Shown here one piece after another: positions 1 through 5,567 of a stretch of DNA of 6,888 nucleotides. Made by a program: the position numbers and the translations under genes. The notes under the pieces are model-generated. The model was not told the origin of the DNA, ran no database searches, and saw only the letters and a program-made list of their open reading frames with translations. The DNA comes from Rubrobacteraceae bacterium (GTDB taxonomy: Bacteria > Actinomycetota > Rubrobacteria > Rubrobacterales > Rubrobacteraceae), in contig JAJNDJ010000281.1 in NCBI GenBank assembly GCA_021156345.1, forward strand, positions 1 to 6,888, given 5' to 3'. The first letter of the stretch is position 1, and the number at the start of each line of letters is the position of its first letter.

Positions 1-245
1 TGGATCACGACGATGTGCCCGTCACGGGTCATGTGGACGTCGAGCTCGAGGCCGCCGGCCCCTGCCTCCACCGCAAGCCGGAATGCCTCGATGGTGTTCT
101 CCGGGGCCATGTCCGAGGCGCCTCTGTGTGCCAGGTTGACCGGCCATTCGCCTCGGATGGATCTCCTTCTCCCCTTACGCAAGATCAGCGCGACAAAGCA
201 GGCCAACCCTGCGAGGGAGATCAGGACGAAGTGCCTTCTGCTCAT
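1..245 (-). CDS. Membrane-anchored glycerophosphodiester phosphodiesterase, 5' part (cut by window edge)
   Basis: This family hydrolyses glycerophosphodiesters to glycerol-3-phosphate and an alcohol. The frame starts with ATG at 245 and runs off the left edge after about 81 codons. Residues 5-22 ([18 protein letters not shown]) form one hydrophobic segment flanked by Arg/Lys, so an N-terminal membrane anchor or uncleaved signal with an extracytoplasmic catalytic domain is likely. Residues 38-53 carry the family signature: AHRGAS, then PENT and AF. Residues 67-71 read ELDVH, followed by TRDG and IVVI. H40 and R41 match the conserved HR pair; E67 and D69 match the metal-binding acidic residues. 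The upstream Shine-Dalgarno is weak (AAGG about 10 bases before the ATG). The gene is divergent from the tRNA gene. Family assignment is firm; substrate is unknown because most of the catalytic domain lies outside the window. Confidence 0.9.
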   Translation of the reverse strand, partial: MSRRHFVLISLAGLACFVALILRKGRRRSIRGEWPVNLAHRGASDMAPENTIEAFRLAVEAGAGGLELDVHMTRDGHIVVI

Positions 246-283
246 CAGGAGACCTTAGCACAGTGGACAGAGGAGGTAAGGCG

Positions 284-312
284 TTGACCCCACTATATGT
301 CTCTCGTATACT
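284..312 (+). promoter_or_regulatory. Housekeeping sigma-factor promoter for tRNA-Leu
   Basis: TTGACC at 284-289 and TATACT at 307-312 are separated by exactly 17 bases, close to the -35/-10 consensus. The -10 ends 14 bases before the mature tRNA 5' end at 327. Transcription would therefore begin about 6-8 bases before the tRNA and leave a very short 5' leader for RNase P. Confidence 0.8.
292..297 (-). promoter_or_regulatory. Possible -10 element for the phosphodiesterase gene
   Basis: On the minus strand TATAGT lies about 47 bases upstream of the phosphodiesterase ATG. I see no good -35 hexamer at 16-18 bases, so this rests on the -10 alone. If real, it overlaps the tRNA promoter region and the two divergent promoters would be interleaved. 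Confidence 0.25.
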
Positions 313-326
313 CAGCGGGCTACCCT

Positions 327-414
327 GTCGGAGTGGCGGAATTGGTAGACGCGCTAGGTTGAGGGCCTAGTCCCCGCTAAGGGGGTGGGGGTTCGAGTCC
401 CCCCTCCGACACCA
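327..414 (+). tRNA. tRNA-Leu (anticodon GAG)
   Basis: The acceptor stem pairs GTCGGAG (327-333) with CTCCGAC (404-410), followed by discriminator A411 and an encoded CCA at 412-414. The anticodon stem is CTAGG (354-358) with CCTAG (366-370). The loop TTGAGGG puts the anticodon GAG at 361-363, which reads CUC and CUU leucine codons. A long class II variable arm (CCCC/GGGG stem around 372-385) supports leucine. The T-arm is GGGGG, TTCGAGT, CCCCC (387-403). Every arm folds without mismatch, so the gene looks functional. It converges on the secG cluster. Confidence 0.96.
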
Positions 415-459
415 GGCTTACCCCTTGGACCCGAATAGCCCATCCACCGTGTAACCCTG

Positions 460-489
460 TATACGCCCGGAGGTACCTCGGGGTGTATA
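460..489. repeat. 30-bp imperfect palindrome centred on GAGGTACCTC
   Basis: Bases 460-489 read almost the same on both strands. The arms are TATACGCCC and GGGTGTATA around a perfect GAGGTACCTC core, with one G.T wobble and one G-G mismatch. It lies between the convergent tRNA and secG transcripts. It could be part of a bidirectional terminator, although neither side has a long T run, or a protein-binding palindrome. Function is not determined. Confidence 0.5.
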
Positions 490-497
490 ATTAGGCT

Positions 498-542
498 GGA
501 CTCGCCTGTTCTCCCCATCCTCCCCGGGCGAGTCCTTCTTCG
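498..542 (+). terminator. Rho-independent-type terminator after tRNA-Leu
   Basis: GGACTCGCC (498-506) pairs perfectly with GGCGAGTCC (527-535) across a 20-base pyrimidine-rich loop and is followed by TTCTTC. The T tail suits transcription from the tRNA. On the opposite strand the same stem could slow the secG transcript but lacks a T tail. The remaining bases of the 415-592 gap show no convincing gene. Confidence 0.6.
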
Positions 543-592
543 TGGCTTGTCGGGACGGCGCTTGGCCCCTCCGGTCGGCGGGCTGGAATGAT

Positions 593-820
593 TTATCCCA
601 TGAAGTACAGGGTGACGTTGGTCAGCAAGAAGAGCCCTACGACGATCAGGGTAAGCCTGGTGAGGTTCTTCTCCATGATGGTGGTACCCGAGAAAGTACC
701 GCCCATTCCGCCGCCGAGCGATGAGGAGAGCCCGCCTCCCTTTCCCGAGTGGAGGAGGATGAGGCCCACCAGGGCTATGCAGAACACGACTTGAAAGAAA
801 GCGACGATGTAGTACAGCAT
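593..820 (-). CDS. secG: Protein translocase subunit SecG
   Basis: SecG is the small accessory subunit of the SecYEG channel and helps SecA-driven protein export. The 75-residue product has the family layout. A first transmembrane helix lies at about residues 2-23 (YYIVAFFQVVFCIALVGLIL), followed by the conserved LLHSGKGGGLSSSLGGG loop. A Gly/Ser-rich cytoplasmic stretch then leads to a second helix at about 53-74 (LTRLTLIVVGLFLLTNVTLY). Length and both helices are normal. The ATG at 820 follows AAGGTAG and lies 21 bases after the tpiA stop, so it is probably the last gene of the gapA-pgk-tpiA-secG operon. The stop TAA is at 595-593. Placement after tpiA is the usual actinobacterial arrangement. 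Confidence 0.96.
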   Translation of the reverse strand: MLYYIVAFFQVVFCIALVGLILLHSGKGGGLSSSLGGGMGGTFSGTTIMEKNLTRLTLIVVGLFLLTNVTLYFMG

Positions 821-841
821 GAATCTACCTTACCACACGCA

Positions 842-1627
842 CTACTGCTCTGTTTTCGTGACGGCGTTCTGCGCGGCCCCTATCAGCTCGACGAAGGACT
901 CGACCTCGAGGCTCGCCCCGCCGACCAGGGCGCCGTCGATGTCTTCCTGGGCCATGATCTCAGCCGCGTTCTCAGGCTTGACGGAGCCACCGTAGAGGAC
1001 TCGAACACTCTCTGCGAAGTCCTCTCCTTTCATCTCCCTCAGCAGGTCCCTGATCCTACCGATGGCGTCCTGCGCATCCTCGGGGGTGGCTGTATCTCCT
1101 GTCCCTATTGCCCATATCGGCTCGTAGGCGAAAACGACGCTCTCCCCGCCAACGTCTTCGAGCTCTTCGACTACCCGCCCGACCTGACCCGAGACCTTCT
1201 CCCACATACCCCCCGCGTCGCGTTCCTCCTTGGTCTCCCCGACGCAGACGATGGGGAGGATGTCGGCCTCCACCGCACGCCTGGCCTTCCTGGCGGCCAT
1301 CTCGTCGGTCTCGCCGAAGACTTCGCGCCGTTCGGAGTGGCCCACGATCACGGCTCCTGCCCCGACGTCGAGGAGCATGGGGGCCGAGATCTCGCCGGTA
1401 AAGGCCCCGGAGTCCTCGTAGTAGAAGTTCTGTGCGCCCGCGATAACCGCAGAGTTGTCGGCCATCCGCCCCACCTCGTGCAAACAAGTAAAGGGGACGC
1501 AGACGACCACATCAACATCCTCCTCTGCATCAGCGGCGCGTGGGAGGAGGGCTGCCGTGTACTCCTGGGCCTCCCTGACGGTCTTGTTCATCTTCCAGTT
1601 CGCGGCCATCATCGGGCGTCGGGCCAT
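842..1627 (-). CDS. tpiA: Triose-phosphate isomerase
   Basis: Interconverts dihydroxyacetone phosphate and glyceraldehyde 3-phosphate in the cytosol. The 261-residue product is full length and has the complete TIM-barrel signature set. These are N10 and K12 in AANWKMNK, the catalytic His97 in VGHSERR, the general base Glu169 in AYEPIWAIGTG (which also contains flexible loop 6), YGGSV at 212-216 and the phosphate-binding DGALVGGASL near 231-240. The ATG at 1627 is preceded by AGGGAGGAG at good spacing, and only 15 bases separate it from the shortened pgk frame, so translation is likely coupled. No lesion is visible, in contrast to both upstream genes of the operon. Confidence is very high. Confidence 0.98.
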   Translation of the reverse strand: MARRPMMAANWKMNKTVREAQEYTAALLPRAADAEEDVDVVVCVPFTCLHEVGRMADNSAVIAGAQNFYYEDSGAFTGEISAPMLLDVGAGAVIVGHSERREVFGETDEMAARKARRAVEADILPIVCVGETKEERDAGGMWEKVSGQVGRVVEELEDVGGESVVFAYEPIWAIGTGDTATPEDAQDAIGRIRDLLREMKGEDFAESVRVLYGGSVKPENAAEIMAQEDIDGALVGGASLEVESFVELIGAAQNAVTKTEQ

Positions 1628-1642
1628 GATCTCCTCCCTATT

Positions 1643-2680
1643 CTATCCAACCACGCTCGTCGCCCCACTCTCGGCGACGGTCCTGGCCACGCCCTCCGTG
1701 CCTATCGCGAAGGCATCGATCTCGAAGACGCCCATAGGACCATTCCAGAAGATGGTGCGAGCACCCGAGATGTGTCCCTCGAAGAGATCCACGGTCTCCT
1801 GGCCTATGTCTAGACCCATCTTGCCCGGCGGGATGCCGTCGACGGCAACCGTCTCGGACTCGGCGTCCTCTTCCATGGCTTCGGCGACGACAACGTCGAC
1901 CGGCAGGACGAGCCTGTCGGTGGCCTCCTCCATGAGACGCTTCGCCTCCTCCAGGTAATCGTCCTCGACGAGGGAGCTCCCGATCTCATATCCTTGGGCC
2001 CTGAAGAACGTGAACCCCATGGCACCGCCGATGAGCAATGAGTCCGCGGTCTCGAGCAGGCTCTCTATGACGCCGAGCTTGTCCGAGACCTTCGCCCCCC
2101 CGAGGATGGCGACGAAGGGGCGTTCGGGGTCTTCGAGAACCTTATCGAGGTAGTCGATCTCCTCCTCCATCAAGAGCCCCGCGGCCGCTGGTAACCTCTT
2201 GGCCACACCTACGGTAGTGGCGTGTGCCCTGTGGGCCGCGCCGAAGGCGTCGTTTACGTAGAGGTCGGCGAGGGCCGCGAGCTGGTCTGCAAATTCCGGA
2301 TCGTTACTGGTCTCGCCGGGATAGAACCGGGAGTTCTCCAGCAACACCACGCCCTTTCCGTCCCAATCATCGATGGCCTCTTCCACCTCGGGGCCGACAG
2401 CGGCGTCGAGCTTCACTACGGGCTCGCCGAGCAATTCCTCGAGTCGCGCGGCGACCGGGTCCATGGCGTACTGCGGGTCAGGTTCCCCCTTGGGACGGCC
2501 GAGGTGGGAGATCAATATCGGACGAGCCCCCTCCTCGAGGAGATACCTGATCGTCGGCAACGCCCTCCGGATGCGCGTGTCGTCCGTGACCTCGCCATCC
2601 TTGACGGGCACGTTGAAATCCACGCGCACCAGCACCCGTTTATCCCGCACGTCGAGGTCTCTGACGCTCCGTTTGTTCAT
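1643..2680 (-). CDS. pgk: Phosphoglycerate kinase, lacking its C-terminal end
   Basis: Transfers phosphate from 1,3-bisphosphoglycerate to ADP. The start at 2680 has a strong AAGGAGG four bases upstream. Family motifs are present in order: RVDFNVP (19-25), the basic substrate segment around SHLGRPKG (58-65), LLENSRF (113-119), NDAFGAAHR (143-151), GGAKVSDK (194-201), IGGAM (217-221) and FWNGPMGVFE (311-320). The frame ends at residue 345 (ATSVVG, then TAG), whereas bacterial enzymes usually have about 390-400 residues. What should follow is the GGGD(S/T) nucleotide-phosphate loop, the STGGGASLEFLEG segment and the terminal helix that packs back on the N-domain; none is seen in any frame. The stop lies immediately before the tpiA ribosome binding site, so roughly 45 codons seem to have been removed. 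As written, the enzyme should be badly impaired. Identity is certain; whether the truncation is real is not. Confidence 0.93.
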   Translation of the reverse strand: MNKRSVRDLDVRDKRVLVRVDFNVPVKDGEVTDDTRIRRALPTIRYLLEEGARPILISHLGRPKGEPDPQYAMDPVAARLEELLGEPVVKLDAAVGPEVEEAIDDWDGKGVVLLENSRFYPGETSNDPEFADQLAALADLYVNDAFGAAHRAHATTVGVAKRLPAAAGLLMEEEIDYLDKVLEDPERPFVAILGGAKVSDKLGVIESLLETADSLLIGGAMGFTFFRAQGYEIGSSLVEDDYLEEAKRLMEEATDRLVLPVDVVVAEAMEEDAESETVAVDGIPPGKMGLDIGQETVDLFEGHISGARTIFWNGPMGVFEIDAFAIGTEGVARTVAESGATSVVG

Positions 2681-2702
2681 GGTGCCTCCTTCGTCGGCAG
2701 CA

Positions 2703-2768
2703 TTTCAGCTAGCCAGCTTTCGAGTGCCAGGTGCCCTGGCTGACTGGCTGAAAGGCGGCGGAGCCGCC
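2703..2768 (-). promoter_or_regulatory. Structured gapA-pgk intergenic leader (three hairpins)
   Basis: The 102 bases between the gapA stop and the pgk start contain nested inverted repeats. The outer stem pairs TTTCAG and CCAG (2744-2753 on the minus strand) with CTGG and CTGAAA (2703-2716), with a 4-base CTAG bulge. Inside it is a perfect 6-bp stem GCCAGG/CCTGGC with a 3-base loop (2726-2740). A further 6-bp stem GGCGGC/GCCGCC with a 3-base loop lies at 2754-2768, right after gapA. There is no T run, so these look more like mRNA-processing or stability elements, or an attenuating structure ahead of the pgk ribosome binding site, than a classical terminator. Confidence 0.5.
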
Positions 2769-2782
2769 ATGCTGACAAGCTC

Positions 2783-3672
2783 CTAGAGCTTGTCTCCCAT
2801 GTATGCTGCCAGGTCGCACGTCCTGTTCGAGTAGCCCCACTCGTTGTCGTACCAGCCGAGCACCTTGACGGTACCGCCGTTGGACATGGTGAGCTGCGAG
2901 TCGAAGACGCACGAGGCCTTGTTCTGGAGATGCGGGCCACGAAGTCCGTTATGGAGCCGTCGGCGACGGGGACGCGCATAGACATCCCGTCGACCTTACC
3001 CTGGAGCTCGGGGTAGATCACACCCGCCGTACGCGCCGCGCCGGTGGAGGTCGGAACGATGTTGTTGGGGGCCGAGCGGGCCCGCCTCGGGTCCTTGTGG
3101 GCCGCGTCGAGGAGGCTCTGGTCATTGGTGTAGGCGTGCACAGTGGTCATGTAACCCGAATCGATGCCGAAGTTGTCCTGTATCACTTTGACCATAGGGA
3201 TAATACAGTTAGTCGTGCACGAGGCGTTGGAGACGATCTCGTGGGCTTCGGGGTCATAGTCCTCATGATTCACCTTGTAGACGAAGGTGGCGTCGACACC
3301 CTTGCCCGGGGCTGAGATGATGACCTTCTTCGCCCCGCCTTCGATGTGGGCCGCTGCCCCGTCACGGCTCGTAAAGACACCCGTTGACTCGACCACGATA
3401 TCGGCGCCGACGTCGCCCCAGGGTATCTGGGCCGGGTCCCGCTCTGCGAAGGTCTTGATCTCATGGTCGCCCACGTGCAGGACGTTGCCGTCAAAAGAAA
3501 CGTCCTCGGGCCAGATTCCGTGGGTCGAGTCGTGCTTGAAAAGGTTAGCCAGGCTATCGAAAGGCATCAGGTCGTTCGCCGCCACGACCTCTATGTCGCC
3601 GCGATCCATCGCTGCCTTGGTGAAAAGCATCCCGATCCTGCCGAAACCATTTACGCCTACTCTTACGGCCAC
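2783..3672 (-). pseudogene. gapA: Glyceraldehyde-3-phosphate dehydrogenase with internal deletion and frame change
   Basis: The intact enzyme oxidises glyceraldehyde 3-phosphate to 1,3-bisphosphoglycerate with NAD(P). Translation starts with GTG at 3672 behind AGGAGAG. Frame one gives residues 1-248: the nucleotide-binding NGFGRIG (8-14), catalytic Cys152 in SNASCTTNC, His179 in TTVHAYTNDQ, PTSTGAA (207-213) and [10 protein letters not shown]. After about 2929 this frame turns into Arg/Ser/Thr-rich nonsense and runs on into the pgk start. From about 2938 the +2 frame gives the true C-terminus: [34 protein letters not shown], with TAG at 2785-2783. About 40 residues expected between FVAR and SCVFDS are absent, so this is a deletion of about 120 bases with a frame change, not a simple indel. 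The join lies at GGCCCGCAT. As written the product cannot be a working dehydrogenase. Confidence 0.9.
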
Positions 3673-3753
3673 TCTTCTCTCCTGTCTCTAGCTTGCCATA
3701 GACACTTACTTTGCCCGAAAAGCCGGAAGACTAACCTCCCTTTGCGGGGCTCC
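3673..3753 (-). other. whiA-gapA intergenic gap with gapA ribosome binding site
   Basis: The 81-base gap contains AGGAGAG upstream of the GTG start of gapA. I see no convincing -35/-10 pair and only very weak hairpins, so gapA may be co-transcribed with the YvcK-WhiA frame or use an unrecognised promoter. Confidence 0.4.
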
Positions 3754-5409
3754 CTACCTGGCTATCTCCACCAATCTTCTCAGCCTATGATTGGCCGCGC
3801 TCTTGGAGAGGCCTCCGAGATAGGCGAGCTCGGCGAGCGATGCGTCTGGGTACTCGAGCCGCAGCTCCAGCATTTCACGGAGCGCGGGTGAGAGATGTTC
3901 GGGATCGATGGCCTGGAAGGCCTTCTGCTGGCGGGCCGCGGCCGTCGCCGTGCGTCCGGCGTTGGCCGCGTCGAAGTTGGTGACGCGGTTCGCGTTGGCC
4001 TTGGCCTCACCCAGGACGGCCCTTGCCTCGTACTCGAGGACCGCGTCGTTGAGGCCCATCTGGGCGAGGACGGTCGTCACGCCGTCGGCGCTCTTGGTGT
4101 AGGCGATCCACCGGCGGCGCCGGCGCACGATCTTCAATGGCGCGCGGGAGAAATCCGCGCAGCGGCGGATGAACTCGCTCTCGCGATGCACGAACTCCAG
4201 GTGGTGGCCCCCACGACCGCCTGGCCGGTTCACTGAGCCGGCGCCCTGGAACGCACCCCGCAGGTAACCGGCCCGCTCAGCCGGAGTGCGCGCGGTGCGG
4301 GCGAACTTCAGCTCTTCCCTCGCCTGTATAGCCCCGTTGCCCGCTGTACGCACCGCATAGCGGGTACGGCCAAAGCGGTCAGGTTCGATCGGTGAGAGCC
4401 TGGATTCCATCCCGAACTCCGAGCGCCACAGGCGCACCACGGAGCGGGCCACGGCAGCGCTTGGGGTGCGTAGAGTAACGCCTTCCTCGTTCCAGACGCC
4501 GCAGGCGTCGACCAGTCCGGCGAGTTCGGAGCGACCAACCCCTCGGGCACCCGAAGCCGCGCTGGCGGCGAGCTGGCGACGGACCTCAGAGACCGGCGCA
4601 GCATCTTCGGCCTCATAGCGGGCGAGGGTATCAGGAGGCAGGTCTCCAGAATGGACGAGCACGTCGGTAACCACGGACCCGACGTGTTCCGTTATCGCCC
4701 GCACGTGGTCCGACACCGAAAAGTCGCCCGTCTCTCCCTGCTGCGTCATCACGTTTGCGACGTAGAGAATGGGGCCGGCGAAATCCGCCAGGGCCTCCCT
4801 CACCCCGCCGCCGAGCAGAGCCGGGATGGTGCTGGTAAACAGGCTGCCAGGAGCGAGCACGATCATGTCGGCGGCCTCGATCGACTCGATGACCCCGGGA
4901 GGCGCAGGAATTCCTACCGGCTCGACAGAGACCTGAGAGACCTGTTTTCCGACTTCGTGGACTACGGACTCCCCGCGCGCTACGGTCCCATCGGCGTAGC
5001 GGACGACGAGCGTAAGGCTCTCCGTCGCCGCCGGAAAGACTCGGCCCTTTATCCTCAAGAATCGGGCTGCCTGCTCAACACCCTCACAGAAGCCGCCGGC
5101 CATATCAGAGAGCGCCGCGATAATAATGTTTCCCACGCTGTGATCGTTCAGGTCCCCCGGCGCCTGGAAACGGTATTGGAAGACCTCGGCCAACCTGCGG
5201 CGTCCCGCGAGCGCCACAAGGCAGTTCCTCACGTCACCAGGGGGCGCGACCCCGAGCTCCTGGCGCAATCGTCCGCTGGAGCCCCCATCGTCGGCGACCG
5301 TGACGACGGCCGTAAGATCCCCAACCCTGTCCCTCAAGCCCCTGAGCAAAACAGGCAGCCCCGTGCCACCGCCGAACGCTACCAGCCTTGTATCCTCGAC
5401 TCTATTCAC
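3754..5409 (-). CDS. YvcK-WhiA fused reading frame (gluconeogenesis factor plus DNA-binding regulator)
   Basis: Residues 7-273 are YvcK (CofD-like family, UDP-sugar binding, needed for growth on gluconeogenic carbon and for envelope homeostasis). The motifs are GGGTG (13-17), VADDGGSSGRLR (38-49), GDVRN (58-62), DHSVGN (89-94), APGSLFTSTIPALL (186-199) and VMTQQGET (220-227). Residues 274-551 are WhiA. The N-terminal domain begins SEVRRQLA and continues ELAGLVDACG; the LAGLIDADG-like domain contains YLRGAFQGAGSV (382-393) and HHLEFV. The C-terminal helix-turn-helix segment contains ANRVTNFDAANAGRT (473-487) and LSKSAANHRLRRL (534-546). The join at about 4593 is seamless. YvcK's usual last ~50 residues are missing and WhiA lacks only its first few. 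The two genes are normally adjacent and separate, so this is either a true fusion or an in-frame deletion across the gene border. The GTG start lacks a clear ribosome binding site. Confidence 0.9.
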   Translation of the reverse strand: MNRVEDTRLVAFGGGTGLPVLLRGLRDRVGDLTAVVTVADDGGSSGRLRQELGVAPPGDVRNCLVALAGRRRLAEVFQYRFQAPGDLNDHSVGNIIIAALSDMAGGFCEGVEQAARFLRIKGRVFPAATESLTLVVRYADGTVARGESVVHEVGKQVSQVSVEPVGIPAPPGVIESIEAADMIVLAPGSLFTSTIPALLGGGVREALADFAGPILYVANVMTQQGETGDFSVSDHVRAITEHVGSVVTDVLVHSGDLPPDTLARYEAEDAAPVSEVRRQLAASAASGARGVGRSELAGLVDACGVWNEEGVTLRTPSAAVARSVVRLWRSEFGMESRLSPIEPDRFGRTRYAVRTAGNGAIQAREELKFARTARTPAERAGYLRGAFQGAGSVNRPGGRGGHHLEFVHRESEFIRRCADFSRAPLKIVRRRRRWIAYTKSADGVTTVLAQMGLNDAVLEYEARAVLGEAKANANRVTNFDAANAGRTATAAARQQKAFQAIDPEHLSPALREMLELRLEYPDASLAELAYLGGLSKSAANHRLRRLVEIAR

Positions 5410-5567
5410 GCATCTCGAGTATACCCATTTCCTTGTGTCATCTGGTCGGAGAAGCGCCCGCGGTCGTGCGCTTCGGTGAAGTCGAGGATCGGGCCCTTCG
5501 GCACTATGCTGGTCGGGTTGATGCTCTCATGACTCCTGTAGTAGTGCTTCTTCAGGTGCCTTTCCAC
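5406..5567 (-). pseudogene. 3' remnant of a glutathionyl-hydroquinone reductase (YqjG/ECM4-like) gene
   Basis: A 53-codon frame from a GTG at 5567 to TGA at 5408-5406 contains HLKKHYYRSHESINPTSIVP, then KGP and HDRGRF. This matches the C-terminal block HYYxSHxxINPxxIVPxGP...HDRxRF that I know from the glutathionyl-hydroquinone reductase branch of glutathione transferases (E. coli YqjG, yeast ECM4). Those proteins have over 300 residues, so only the last sixth is present; the thioredoxin-like domain with the catalytic Cys is absent. Third-position GC is high through FSDQM, which supports a true coding past. Its 5' end overlaps the lipoprotein stop codon in another frame, and its TGA overlaps the yvcK GTG (GTGA). 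It is most likely a truncated leftover; a coupled small peptide is a less likely alternative. Confidence 0.65.
5418..5423 (-). promoter_or_regulatory. Candidate -10 for a leaderless yvcK-whiA transcript
   Basis: On the minus strand TATACT lies only 8 bases upstream of the GTG start at 5409, in a stretch more AT-rich than the coding sequence before it. Transcription starting 6-8 bases downstream would begin at or next to the GTG, giving a leaderless mRNA, common in actinobacteria. This fits the lack of a nearby Shine-Dalgarno. No consensus -35 is visible at 16-18 bases, so support is partial. Confidence 0.4.

Noticed and set aside
749..1813. Long 354-codon open frame on the plus strand
   Set aside because: It lies antisense to tpiA and parts of secG and pgk, has no recognisable motif, and is the kind of open antisense frame produced by GC-rich coding sequence.
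2677..2930. Continuation of the gapA first frame through to the pgk start as a long Arg/Ser-rich C-terminus
   Set aside because: The expected GAPDH C-terminus is clear in the +2 frame ([14 protein letters not shown]), so the first frame is out of register after about 2929.
2925..2945. Programmed ribosomal frameshift in gapA
   Set aside because: A frameshift would keep all codons, but about 40 residues are missing, and there is no slippery heptamer at the join.
3673..3753. Terminator between whiA and gapA
   Set aside because: Only 3-4 bp stems are possible and there is no T run.
4651..5532. 293-codon open frame on the plus strand
   Set aside because: It is antisense to the YvcK domain, whose motifs are unmistakable on the minus strand; the plus-strand product has no family features.
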